Made by a program: the position numbers and the translations under genes. A stretch of 64,000 nucleotides of DNA, taken from positions 124,001 through 188,000 of the forward strand of contig NZ_VCPD01000005.1 of assembly GCF_005938215.1 (NCBI RefSeq), read 5' to 3'. Every line of letters starts with the position of its first letter. Position 1 is the stretch's first letter. The notes under the pieces were generated by a model that worked only from the letters and a program-made list of their open reading frames with translations, was not told where the DNA came from and searched no databases. Shown in pieces: positions 9,540 to 17,685 of the stretch. The DNA comes from Ruegeria sediminis. GTDB lineage: Bacteria > Pseudomonadota > Alphaproteobacteria > Rhodobacterales > Rhodobacteraceae.

Positions 9540-9872
9540 ATGAGCGAAAACAAGGAGTTGAATGCTCTGGGTCGCATCGAGCGGTTGCGTGGTCTCAGGG
9601 AGATACACCTCGCCGGTGGTGACGGCTGGGTTCTAAAGGAGGATCAGGCTGAGTTCCTGGCGATGGTCGGCTATCCGTTGACCGAAAACGCTGTCGGTCA
9701 GCTGGTAGTCGAACGCCACATAATCAATCAACGGTCGGCGTCGATGATGAGTCAGTTGGTCGATGCGGCAGAAGCCAAGATCAACAAACTGGCGGCATCC
9801 CCGAACATGCGGAAGCGCAAGGAGATCTTGGCCAAGGCGCGTGAGGCCAAGGCTGAGAAGGGTGCGGCATGA
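9540..9872 (+). CDS. Small element-borne protein, possible DNA-binding factor
   Basis: A 110-residue protein whose ATG at 9540 follows GGAGTTACGAAA. The middle part (about 28-60, with VLKEDQAEFLAMVGYPLTEN) could form a helix-turn-helix-like fold, and the C-terminus is a Lys/Ala-rich basic helix (KRKEILAKAREAKAEKG). No family is recognised. An excisionase or element repressor would fit its place after the integrase but is not shown by the sequence. Its end overlaps the next gene by 4 bases. Confidence 0.6.
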   Translation: MSENKELNALGRIERLRGLREIHLAGGDGWVLKEDQAEFLAMVGYPLTENAVGQLVVERHIINQRSASMMSQLVDAAEAKINKLAASPNMRKRKEILAKAREAKAEKGAA

Positions 9873-10081
9873 CCCAGCCCGACAAAACGCAGGCCGAAAT
9901 ACTGCGGTTGACGACCGAGGCCATGCACGACCTAGCAAAGACCCGCTGGTCGCCGTGGCAAATTGTTGTTGCGTCTGTGGCCGCTGGGTCCGGTCTCACA
10001 CTCGCTGTCTTCGCCGTTCTGCGGCTGATGGGGGCGGGATTCCCACGTACAGGGCCGAGACGTCGAGGTGGTGATCCTTGA
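9869..10081 (+). CDS. Small single-pass membrane protein of the element
   Basis: A 70-residue protein starting in an ATGA overlap with the preceding gene. A polar helix (residues 1-25) leads to one transmembrane segment of about 23 residues starting at WQIVVASVAAGSGLTLAVF, then a short basic tail (PRTGPRRRGG). Small membrane proteins of this shape are common in prophages and islands. No specific function can be assigned. Confidence 0.55.
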   Translation: MTQPDKTQAEILRLTTEAMHDLAKTRWSPWQIVVASVAAGSGLTLAVFAVLRLMGAGFPRTGPRRRGGDP

Positions 10082-10280
10082 GACCCACCAGTGTCCGGCC
10101 CGTGCAAGGCTGCGTGAGGCCGAGTTGATCTTTGAGTTGCAACCCGTGACCAACCATCATCACCGCAACGGACCGCATAGACAGGTGCTGCGTGGCTTCA
10201 CCAAGCGGGGTGCGCGCTGCGATTGTGGTGCCGCTGATTGCTACGGGCAGGAAGCGGCTGAGCGCGAGAACGCCGCCTAG
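10068..10280 (+). CDS. Possible small Cys/His-containing protein
   Basis: A 70-residue frame with a GTG start (10068, or 10071), overlapping the previous gene by 14 bases. It contains NHHHRNGPHR and a C-terminal CDCGAADC cluster that could bind metal. No convincing ribosome-binding site is visible and no family is recognised. It is supported mainly by the tight gene packing of the element and could be spurious. Confidence 0.35.
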   Translation: MVILETHQCPARARLREAELIFELQPVTNHHHRNGPHRQVLRGFTKRGARCDCGAADCYGQEAAERENAA

Positions 10281-10312
10281 TACCCCAACCCACTATCAAA
10301 ACACCGCCAGAG

Positions 10313-10339
10313 CACCCCGGAGCAAGCCCTCTCGGGGTG
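10313..10339. terminator. Hairpin separating two cargo blocks
   Basis: CACCCCG (10313-10319) pairs with CGGGGTG (10333-10339) across 13 bases, within the 227-base non-coding stretch 10281-10507. No T-run follows. It may end the integrase-side transcript. Confidence 0.4.
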
Positions 10340-10507
10340 TTCGTACGTTCCGGGCTACCCTATCCCTAACGAACGCGGCGAGAGGGCCTAGCGGCGGCCT
10401 CTGACCGCTGGACAGAATCACCAAAACCTGCTGGACTGGCCCCCACGGTTGGCAATTCTGCCTTCACGCATACAGCTTACATCTCTGAAACAAAGGAGGG
10501 TGGCTGT

Positions 10508-10777
10508 ATGTTAGATTCAGCCCCACAATACAAGATAGACGACACCACTTGGTGGGAGCCGGACGTCGGTAAAGATGAAAACGGCGACTACAGTGATGCG
10601 TTCTGGCTCTGGTACAACCATCCAGAACACGGACGAGACTATTATGGTCCCATCTTCTGTGTTGATTACAAAAACGACACTCCTGAAAGCGTTGCTGAAC
10701 GGGCTAAGGAACAGGGTCTTTCGGAACCCAAGGTTGCGGCGTTGAAGCTCGCCTTCGAAGCGGAGGCGGCGAGATGA
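10508..10777 (+). CDS. Cargo protein A, acidic, unknown
   Basis: An 89-residue acidic protein with a strong AAAGGAGGG ribosome-binding site. It is rich in aromatic residues (TTWWEPD, FWLWYNHPEH, YYGPIFCVDY) and ends in an amphipathic helix (SEPKVAALKLAFEAEAA). No family is recognised. It overlaps the next gene by 4 bases, so the two are translationally coupled and probably act together. Base composition is lower in GC than the chromosome. Confidence 0.7.
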   Translation: MLDSAPQYKIDDTTWWEPDVGKDENGDYSDAFWLWYNHPEHGRDYYGPIFCVDYKNDTPESVAERAKEQGLSEPKVAALKLAFEAEAAR

Positions 10778-11106
10778 GTTTTGTTCACGAAAACTTTGAA
10801 TCCAACGCATCACAACATGTCACCCTGAAAGTCTATGCGCGCGAGGAAGTCGGCAAGATACTGGATGGCCCAGACGTCTGGTACGTTCAGTTTCATGACC
10901 CGGACAAGTTGCCACTTGGCTCTTTTTCTGTGCTGATGACTGGCTTGGACGACGATATGACGAAATTCTTTGGTGAAAAGGCTCTAGACGTTACCCGCGC
11001 TATCGGGTCTTCCTACCATGACGAGGTTCGTGATTGGTTAATATCTGCTTACTCACGAGCGGAAAACGAGATTGAGTCTTGGCAGTTGGTCCGGAAACCG
11101 GAGTGA
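10774..11106 (+). CDS. Cargo protein B, unknown partner of the 10508 gene
   Basis: A 110-residue acidic protein beginning in an ATGA overlap with cargo gene A. It has a mixed strand/helix look (VTLKVYAREEVGKI, VWYVQFHDPDKLPLGSFSVL), then a C-terminal helix (YHDEVRDWLISAYSRAENE). No family, signal peptide or transmembrane segment is seen. The coupled two-gene layout with its own terminator resembles toxin-antitoxin, immunity or defence pairs, but no catalytic motif supports any of these. Confidence 0.7.
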   Translation: MSFVHENFESNASQHVTLKVYAREEVGKILDGPDVWYVQFHDPDKLPLGSFSVLMTGLDDDMTKFFGEKALDVTRAIGSSYHDEVRDWLISAYSRAENEIESWQLVRKPE

Positions 11107-11130
11107 AACATCAGCGACCTTACAAACGAG

Positions 11131-11158
11131 AAGGGCGGCTCAAGCGGGTCGCCCTTTT
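11131..11158 (+). terminator. Terminator of the cargo pair
   Basis: AAGGGCG (11131-11137) and CGCCCTT (11150-11156) form a 7-bp stem with a 12-base loop, followed by TTTTCTT. It lies 24 bases after the cargo B stop codon. Confidence 0.75.
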
Positions 11159-11169
11159 CTTGCGGCGCT

Positions 11170-11213
11170 TTACCGCCCCTATACCGCCTATGGCCTAGAG
11201 AGCCTTTACCGCC
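11170..11213. repeat. Right cluster of TTACCGCC motifs (putative integrase arm sites)
   Basis: TTACCGCC at 11170-11177, ATACCGCC at 11181-11188 (again 11 bases apart) and TTACCGCC at 11206-11213. The last copy lies within the restored bcp tail. It matches the cluster near the left end. Confidence 0.5.
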
Positions 11214-11656
11214 TCAAGCACTTCGTCTACGTGGCCGGGAACTTTTACCTTATGCCATATACGGTTAATGCGCCCCTCGGCATCAATCAGAAAAGTGGTC
11301 CGCTCAATGCCCTTATACTTCTTGCCGTACATGTTCTTTTCCACCCAGACGCCGTAATCCTCGCACACGGTCGAGCCTTCGTCGGACAACAGCGGCGTGG
11401 TCAGGCCGTGCTTGGCCACGAACTTGTCATGCTTGGCGACGCTGTCGCGCGATATGCCGAACACCTCGGCGCCGGCCTCGGAAAATGCGGCGAGCCGTTC
11501 CGAGAAACCGATGGATTCCTTGGTGCAGCCCGGAGTATCATCCCGGGGGTAGAAAAACAGGACGACGGCACGACCGCGCAGGTCCGACAACGTCACTTCG
11601 CCGCCGCCGTCGCGGGGAAGGGTGAACTCGGGGGCGAGATCGGAAATTTCGGGCAT
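11195..11656 (-). CDS. bcp: Thioredoxin-dependent peroxiredoxin Bcp (chimeric gene)
   Basis: A 153-residue AhpC/TSA-family peroxidase that reduces hydroperoxides in the cytoplasm. The peroxidatic Cys44 sits in the expected DDTPGCTKE motif. There is no Cys at the usual +5 position; Cys98 is the only other cysteine. Codons up to the YGKK block (11319-11656) are chromosomal, while the last 124 bases come from the inserted element, with AT-richer codon use and about the same protein ([16 protein letters not shown]). Integration therefore replaced the tail without breaking the gene. Confidence 0.95.
   Translation of the reverse strand: MPEISDLAPEFTLPRDGGGEVTLSDLRGRAVVLFFYPRDDTPGCTKESIGFSERLAAFSEAGAEVFGISRDSVAKHDKFVAKHGLTTPLLSDEGSTVCEDYGVWVEKNMYGKKYKGIERTTFLIDAEGRINRIWHKVKVPGHVDEVLEAVKAL
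11319..11330. repeat. Right attachment site core
   Basis: TTCTTGCCGTAC, the second copy of the 12-bp core at 7505-7516. To its right the sequence is native bcp; to its left it is the element's substitute bcp tail. Confidence 0.85.
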
Positions 11657-11717
11657 AGGTTTTCTCCGGCAGAAACATGGGTTTGAATGCTCTGCATATT
11701 AGGCCGGGGCTTGTAAG

Positions 11718-14700
11718 TTGAAAGACTCAGGGAAAAAAATCCTTCGGCAGAACGACGCGGAGGCCAAGGCAAACAGCCAGGGGCCGGCCCGCCGGTCACG
11801 CCGCCGCCGTGCCGGGCTTTGGGCCATGCGCGGAGTGTTTTTTCTGATCATTCTGGCCGTCTTCGCCGGGCTCATGGTGATCGGGCAGACGATGCACGCG
11901 CCCGCCTGGTTGCGGGATCGGGTCGAGACCCGTGTGGAAAACGTTCTCGGCGGGCTGCAGATCCGCTTTGGCGATGTCAGTTTCGTCATTCACGAAGGTT
12001 GGCGGCCGCGTCTGCGCCTGCGCGACGTGACCATCAGCGACGCGAACGGATCGCAGATCGCGCAGTTGTCGGACATGCAGGCAAGCCTTGCGATGCGGCC
12101 GTTGCTGCGCGGCAATGTCCAGCCCAAGCAGATTTTCCTGAGCGGTGCGCAGGTGTCCTTGCTGCGGGATCAGGACGGCGTGTTCTCGCTGACGGTCGGT
12201 TCGGACAGCGCGCCGGTTGAGCGGGCGCCGAACCTGCCGCGGCTGATCGAGCAGTCGGACGACCTGTTCCTGTCGCCGGCCCTGTCGGCGCTGACGTCGT
12301 TTGAACTGGACGGCGTCACGCTGGAATACCGCGATCTGCGGCAGGGCAGGTCCTGGACCCTGGACAGCGGCCGTGTGCAGGTGACGCGCAGCCAGGGCGA
12401 CATCCGAATCGCGACCGGGTTCTCGCTGCTGAGTGGCCGGGATTATTCCAGCGAGATCGAGGCGAATTACTCCAGTACGCTCGGCTCGCCCGCGGCGCAG
12501 TTCGGGGTTACGGTGACCGACCTGGCCGCCGAGGACATCGCGGGACAGGGGCCGGCGTTGGCCTGGCTCGAGGTGCTGCGTGCCCCGATCTCGGGGGCGC
12601 TGCGCGGCAGCATCGACGGAAACGGCGCCTTGGGGCCTGTCTTTGCCACCCTGCAGATCGGGGCGGGCGCCTTGCAGCCGAACCCCGAAACGCGGCCGAT
12701 CCCGTTCGAGGCCGCGCGCACCTATTTCACCTATGAACCCTCGCAACAGGCGCTGCGCTTCAACGAGGTTTCGATCGTCTCGGCATGGGGGACGGCGCAG
12801 GCGGATGGCCGGGCCATTCTCGACGGGGTTGAGACCGGAACCCTGAAATCCCTTTCCGCGCAGTTCAAGCTGTCCGGTATCCGCGTGAACCCCGCCGGGG
12901 TCTTTCCCGACCCTCTGGAACTCTCGAGCGCCGAGATCGATTTCCAGATGAAGCTGGCGCCGTTCCGGCTGCAACTGGGCCAGATGGTCGTCGAGCATGA
13001 TGACCGCATGTTGCGCCTGACCGGGGACCTTACCGGCTCGCCCGCGGGATGGGACGTCAATCTGGATGCGGGCATCGACCGGATGACGCCAGAGCAGCTT
13101 CTGGGTTACTGGCCCGAGAAGGTCGCTGCCAAGCCGCGCGAATGGGTGACCGAGAACCTGACCGACGGGCAGCTGAAGGATCTGGACCTGGCGTTGCGGT
13201 TGCGGCCCGGCGAGAAGCCGAACATCTATGCGGATTTCGATTTCGAGAAGGCGCGGATCAAGTTCGCGAAGACCCTGCCTCCGGTCGTGGATGCGCGCGG
13301 GCAGGCAAGCCTCGTGGGCCGGCGCTTTTCGGTCACTGCCCATCGTGGCTGGGTGGTTCCCGACGAGGGCGGCGCGGTGAACGCGGCGGGCACGTCTTTC
13401 ATTATCCCGGATGTCGGAATACCGAAATCCGCCCCCGGCATCGCGCGGATCAGGGCCAGCGGGAGCGTCACCGCGGCGTTGTCGCTTCTGGACCGGCCCC
13501 CGCTCGAGGTCATGTCCAAGGCGGGTCAGCCGGTGGATCTGGCCGAGGGAATGGTCAACCTTGAAGGAACGCTGTCCTTGCCGCTGAGGGACAAGCTGAA
13601 ACTGCACGACATGCGGTTCCACTATACCGGCACCGTGAGCGATGTGCGCAGTGACAAGCTGGTGCCCGGCGTCACGGTCAGCGCCGACGGCCTGGAGGTG
13701 AACGGGGACCAGACGCAGATCGCCCTGTCGGGAAGCGGCCTGTTCGGGGCGGTTCCGATGACCGCGACCTGGCGCCAGCCGATCGGTGGCGACAAGGGTG
13801 CGCGAAGCCGGTTGAGCGGGCAGATCGAACTGTCGCCGAGGCTGATGGAGGAGATTCACGCCGGCCTGCCCAACGGCATGTTGACCGGCCAGGGACAGGC
13901 GGACGTGACGGTCGATCTGGGCGGTGGCGAGGCGCCGGCGCTGTCAGCCCGGTCGGATCTGATCGGCGTCAGCCTGTCCGTCCCGGAGCTTGGCTGGCGC
14001 AAGTCGCCGCAGACCGGAGGCGACCTGAGTGTCGAGGTGACGCTGGGCGAGCAGATGCGCGTCGACGCCCTGGAGATCGACGCAGCCGGGTTGCGCGCCA
14101 GCGGGACCATTTCGTTCACCGACGACGCGCAGATGGACCGGATATCCTTTTCGTCCTTTCGACTGGGCAACTGGTTGTCGGTTCCGGCCGAACTGGTGGC
14201 GCGGGGACGGTCGGTGCCCGACATCCGAGTGCTTGGCGGCGTGATCGACATGCGGGGCGCGACCTTTGGTTCGGGCGGCGGCGGCGGCGCGGGACCCCGC
14301 CTTGATGTGCGGCTGAACCGGCTGCAGGTGACCGACACGATCGCGATGACGGGTCTGAACGGCTCTTTCACGACAACGGGCGGGGTTCAGGGGCCGTTCA
14401 CCGCGCAGGTCAACGGCGGCACGGCGGTCTCGGGGCAGGTCTCGCCCCAGGGAAACCGCAGCGCGGTGGTCCTGCAATCGGAGGATGCCGGAGGGGTTCT
14501 GCGGTCCGCCGGGCTGTTGAACCAGGCGCATGGCGGCGATTTCCGGCTGGCGTTGCAACCGGTGATCGGGCCGGGCCACTACGACGCGGCCGTGAAAATG
14601 ACCAATACCCGGATCAAGGACGCTCCGGCGATGGCGGCGCTGCTCAACGCGATCAGCGTCGTGGGGTTGCTGGACGAAATGTCGGGGCAGGGGATTTTCT

Positions 14701-15104
14701 TCAACACGATCGACAGCAAGATGCGGATCGCCCCGCAGGAGGTGACCGTGCTGAGCGGCAGCGCGGTCGGGCCGTCGATCGGCCTGTCCTTCGACGGAAG
14801 GATCGATACCGAAAGGGAGTGGCTGAATCTTCAGGGCGCGATTTCTCCGATCTACATGGTGAATGCCATCGGCAGCCTGCTGACACGCAAGGGCGAGGGC
14901 GTGTTCGCGTTCAACTATACGCTCAGGGGGCCGCTGTCGGCGCCGCAGGTCGGTGTGAACCCGTTGTCGGGGCTTGCGCCGGTGTTCCTTCGCGACCTGA
15001 TGCGCGCGCCGCCGCCGCGCGTGCCGGGGGGCGGGCAGGGGGCCGAGGTGCCGGAGCCGCCGGCGAACGAGCGGTCATTCGAGTTGGGCACCGGCGACCG
15101 GTGA
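11718..15104 (+). CDS. AsmA/YhdP-like large membrane-anchored protein (DUF3971/AsmA C-terminal)
   Basis: An 1128-residue protein with an Arg-rich cytoplasmic N-terminus (RRSRRRR near residue 26), one transmembrane helix near 37-58, and a very long periplasmic part of repetitive beta-strand character ending in an AsmA-like C-terminal region (PISGALRGS, YTLRGPLSAPQVGVNPLSG). AsmA-family proteins (YhdP, TamB, YdbH) form hydrophobic grooves that carry phospholipid between inner and outer membrane; that role is inferred here. The start is uncertain: a TTG at 11718 gives this length and the first ATG in frame is at 11826. It diverges from bcp. Confidence 0.85.
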   Translation: MKDSGKKILRQNDAEAKANSQGPARRSRRRRAGLWAMRGVFFLIILAVFAGLMVIGQTMHAPAWLRDRVETRVENVLGGLQIRFGDVSFVIHEGWRPRLRLRDVTISDANGSQIAQLSDMQASLAMRPLLRGNVQPKQIFLSGAQVSLLRDQDGVFSLTVGSDSAPVERAPNLPRLIEQSDDLFLSPALSALTSFELDGVTLEYRDLRQGRSWTLDSGRVQVTRSQGDIRIATGFSLLSGRDYSSEIEANYSSTLGSPAAQFGVTVTDLAAEDIAGQGPALAWLEVLRAPISGALRGSIDGNGALGPVFATLQIGAGALQPNPETRPIPFEAARTYFTYEPSQQALRFNEVSIVSAWGTAQADGRAILDGVETGTLKSLSAQFKLSGIRVNPAGVFPDPLELSSAEIDFQMKLAPFRLQLGQMVVEHDDRMLRLTGDLTGSPAGWDVNLDAGIDRMTPEQLLGYWPEKVAAKPREWVTENLTDGQLKDLDLALRLRPGEKPNIYADFDFEKARIKFAKTLPPVVDARGQASLVGRRFSVTAHRGWVVPDEGGAVNAAGTSFIIPDVGIPKSAPGIARIRASGSVTAALSLLDRPPLEVMSKAGQPVDLAEGMVNLEGTLSLPLRDKLKLHDMRFHYTGTVSDVRSDKLVPGVTVSADGLEVNGDQTQIALSGSGLFGAVPMTATWRQPIGGDKGARSRLSGQIELSPRLMEEIHAGLPNGMLTGQGQADVTVDLGGGEAPALSARSDLIGVSLSVPELGWRKSPQTGGDLSVEVTLGEQMRVDALEIDAAGLRASGTISFTDDAQMDRISFSSFRLGNWLSVPAELVARGRSVPDIRVLGGVIDMRGATFGSGGGGGAGPRLDVRLNRLQVTDTIAMTGLNGSFTTTGGVQGPFTAQVNGGTAVSGQVSPQGNRSAVVLQSEDAGGVLRSAGLLNQAHGGDFRLALQPVIGPGHYDAAVKMTNTRIKDAPAMAALLNAISVVGLLDEMSGQGIFFNTIDSKMRIAPQEVTVLSGSAVGPSIGLSFDGRIDTEREWLNLQGAISPIYMVNAIGSLLTRKGEGVFAFNYTLRGPLSAPQVGVNPLSGLAPVFLRDLMRAPPPRVPGGGQGAEVPEPPANERSFELGTGDR

Positions 15105-15148
15105 AAGGCCCTGTAGCCGAATCTGTTGGGGCGCGATAAGGCGCGGTC

Positions 15149-16195
15149 ATGAAACTCAGCGATTTCGATTTCGATCTGCCCGAAGACCTGATTGCCACCC
15201 GCCCGGCAAGCCCGCGCTCGTCCGCGCGGCTGCTGGTGGCGCAGGGGGATGACGTGACCGATTCCACCGTGATCGACCTGCCGGACTGGCTGCGGCCGGG
15301 GGATCGGCTGGTCCTGAACGATACCCGCGTGATCCCGGCCCGGCTGAACGGACGCCGCCACAGGCACAGCGCGCAGGGACCGGTCGCGGCGGCGATCGAG
15401 GCCACGTTGCTCGACCCGCAGGCCGATGGAACCTGGGCGGCGCTGCTGAAACCGTTGAAGAAGGTCAAGCTTGGCGAGGAGATCGTGTTCTCGGAGCAGC
15501 TGAGCGCCACCCTGGAAAAGGTCGCGGACGGCCAGGCGTACCTGCGTTTCAACCTGACCGGCGACGACTTTGACAGCGCGTTGGAGGAAGCGGGCGCGAT
15601 GCCGCTGCCGCCCTACATCGCCGCGAAGCGGCCGGCGGACGAACGCGACAAGACCGACTATCAGACCATATGGGCGCGCCATTCCGGAGCGGTCGCCGCC
15701 CCCACCGCGTCGCTGCATTTCGACGAGGCGTTGATGCAGGCGCTGGCTGCGCGCGGTGTCGCGCTTACCCATGTCACGCTGCATGTCGGGGCCGGCACGT
15801 TTCTGCCGGTCAAGGTCGAGGATGTCACCACCCACAAGATGCATGCCGAATGGGGGCGGGTCAGTGCCGAGGCCTCCGCCGAAATCCGCGCGACCAAGGC
15901 GGCCGGCGGGCGGGTCATCCCGGTCGGAACCACCGCCCTGCGCCTGATCGAAAGCGCCGCGCGCGGCGGCGAGATTGCGGCCTGGGAAGGCGACACCGAC
16001 ATCTTCATCTATCCCGGCTTCAGGTTTCATGTCACCGATGCGCTGATGACCAATTTCCACCTGCCCAAATCGACCCTGCTGATGTTGGTGTCGGCCCTGA
16101 TGGGGCAGGACCGGATGAAGCGGGTCTATGCCCATGCGGTCGCGGCAAGGTACCGGTTTTTCTCTTATGGCGATGCGTCGCTTTTGATCCCCTGA
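15149..16195 (+). CDS. queA: S-adenosylmethionine:tRNA ribosyltransferase-isomerase
   Basis: A 348-residue QueA, which transfers and isomerises the ribosyl part of SAM onto 7-aminomethyl-7-deazaguanine in tRNA to make epoxyqueuosine. Length and landmarks fit: [15 protein letters not shown] at the start, [14 protein letters not shown] near 53, [14 protein letters not shown] near 188, [16 protein letters not shown] near 212 and [16 protein letters not shown] near 298. The gene starts 44 bases after the AsmA-like gene and may be co-transcribed with it. Confidence 0.97.
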   Translation: MKLSDFDFDLPEDLIATRPASPRSSARLLVAQGDDVTDSTVIDLPDWLRPGDRLVLNDTRVIPARLNGRRHRHSAQGPVAAAIEATLLDPQADGTWAALLKPLKKVKLGEEIVFSEQLSATLEKVADGQAYLRFNLTGDDFDSALEEAGAMPLPPYIAAKRPADERDKTDYQTIWARHSGAVAAPTASLHFDEALMQALAARGVALTHVTLHVGAGTFLPVKVEDVTTHKMHAEWGRVSAEASAEIRATKAAGGRVIPVGTTALRLIESAARGGEIAAWEGDTDIFIYPGFRFHVTDALMTNFHLPKSTLLMLVSALMGQDRMKRVYAHAVAARYRFFSYGDASLLIP

Positions 16196-16305
16196 GCGGC
16201 GCGTTCCCGGGGCCGTGTCCCACGAATGTCGTGGACAAGCGCGGTCATGACGGTGTCTGATTGGGCAACACCTTGAAGTACGAAATCTGATTGCGGAGGC
16301 CCCGA

Positions 16306-17577
16306 ATGCTTCAGGTTCTTTCCAGCGCATGGGCGCTTCTGCTCGGAATGGGTTTTCTGATGGTCGGCAACGGCCTGCAGGGCACGTTGCTGGGCGTTCG
16401 CGGTGAAATCGAAGGGTTCACCACCTTCGAGATGTCCTTCGTGATGTCCGCCTATTTCGTCGGTTTCCTCGGCGGGTCTAAACTGGCGCCGGAAATGATC
16501 CGGCGCGTCGGTCATGTGCGCGTCTTTGCGGCGCTGGCCTCATTCATCTCGGCGGTGATGATCATGTATCCGATGCTGACCGACCCGATCGCGTGGTCCA
16601 TCGGTCGGGTCGTGATCGGTTTCTGTTTCTCGGGCGTCTACGTGACCGCGGAAAGCTGGCTGAACAACGCCGCCAGCAACGAGAACCGGGGGCAGGCGCT
16701 GTCGCTTTACATGATCGTGCAGACGCTGGGCATCGTCAGCGCCCAGGGGCTTCTGCTGGTCGGAGATCCGGCGGGTTACGAGACCTTCGTGATCGCTTCG
16801 ATCCTTGTCTCCATCTCGTTTGCGCCGATCCTGCTTTCGATTTCGCCGACCCCGGCCTTCGACACGACCAAGCCGATGACGCTGAAGCAGCTGATGAACA
16901 CTTCGCCACTGGGATGCGTCGGAATGTTCCTTCTGGGTGGCATCTTCTCGGCGCAGTTCGGGATGAGCGCGGTCTACGGTGCGCGGGCCGGGCTGACGCT
17001 GGTGGAGTTGTCGATCTTCGTCGCCACCTTCTATGTAGGCGCGCTGTTGCTGCAATACCCCATCGGCTGGTTCTCGGACCGGATGGATCGCCGAATCCTG
17101 ATCCTTCTGGTGGCGCTCATCGGAGGTGCGGGGGCACTGGTCGGCATGTTCCTGGGCGGCCAGTACACGATGCTTCTGGTCGCGGCCTTCGCGATCGGCG
17201 GCATGTCGAACCCGCTTTATTCGCTGCTGATCGCCTATACCAACGACTACCTGGATTACGAGGACATGGCGGCCGCGTCCGGCGGGTTGATCTTCATCAA
17301 CGGGCTGGGCGCGATTGCCGGACCGCTGGTCACCGGCTGGCTGATGGGCGATGGGGTTTTGGGTCCCGCGGGGTTCTTTTTCATCATCGCCGCGCTGCTG
17401 CTGATCATGGCGGCCTATGCGCTTTACCGGATGACTCAGCGCGCCTCGGTGCCTGTTGACGAGACCGGGATAATGTCGCCCATTTACCCGACTGTTTCCC
17501 CGGTTGCGCTTGAACTTGCGCAGGAAGTCGCCATCGAAGCCGAACAGGAGGGACAAGGGACACAAGATGTGGCGTAG
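16306..17577 (+). CDS. MFS transporter
   Basis: A 423-residue major facilitator with about 12 hydrophobic segments and a polar C-terminal tail. The inter-helix motif appears as GWFSDRMDRR near residue 250, and FVMSAYFVGFLGG lies in helix 2. Overall it resembles the YcaD-like subgroup. The ATG at 16306 follows GCGGAGGC at good spacing; an upstream TTG at 16291 does not. The substrate cannot be read from the sequence. Confidence 0.88.
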   Translation: MLQVLSSAWALLLGMGFLMVGNGLQGTLLGVRGEIEGFTTFEMSFVMSAYFVGFLGGSKLAPEMIRRVGHVRVFAALASFISAVMIMYPMLTDPIAWSIGRVVIGFCFSGVYVTAESWLNNAASNENRGQALSLYMIVQTLGIVSAQGLLLVGDPAGYETFVIASILVSISFAPILLSISPTPAFDTTKPMTLKQLMNTSPLGCVGMFLLGGIFSAQFGMSAVYGARAGLTLVELSIFVATFYVGALLLQYPIGWFSDRMDRRILILLVALIGGAGALVGMFLGGQYTMLLVAAFAIGGMSNPLYSLLIAYTNDYLDYEDMAAASGGLIFINGLGAIAGPLVTGWLMGDGVLGPAGFFFIIAALLLIMAAYALYRMTQRASVPVDETGIMSPIYPTVSPVALELAQEVAIEAEQEGQGTQDVA

Positions 17578-17685
17578 TGGCGAGCTTTGTGTCGCCAATG
17601 TAGCAAGATTTTACTGTAACAATTGTGCAAATAAGCTTCTAATGGTCATACGTCCCTGGGGGAGGACAACAACGGAGCAAGGGCA

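Larger units (their letters stand above)
7505..11330. mobile_element. Compact integrative element inserted in bcp
   Basis: An integrated element of about 3.8 kb is bounded by a 12-bp direct repeat lying inside a conserved codon block of bcp. It encodes a tyrosine integrase next to its left end, then six small ORFs, all on the plus strand. A replacement bcp 3' end lies at its right end. No transposase, relaxase, replication or capsid gene is visible. Its content is visibly AT-richer than the flanks. It resembles islands that use a gene 3' end as attachment site and restore the gene, but is unusually small. Whether it can move alone or needs a helper is unknown. Confidence 0.88.

Noticed and set aside
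10192..10404. A 70-codon frame overlapping the small Cys/His ORF
   Set aside because: It has no ribosome-binding site, has a composition rich in Ala/Arg/Pro/Ser/Thr typical of an out-of-frame read, and runs through the hairpin at 10313-10339.
11796..13859. A 687-codon minus-strand frame within the AsmA-like gene
   Set aside because: It is Arg/Gln/His/Pro-rich, as expected for an antisense read of high-GC coding DNA, with no domain likeness. The plus-strand frame has a membrane anchor and AsmA features.
14270..14295. Simple GGC repeat
   Set aside because: It is a short run of glycine codons within the AsmA-like protein, not a separate repeat element.
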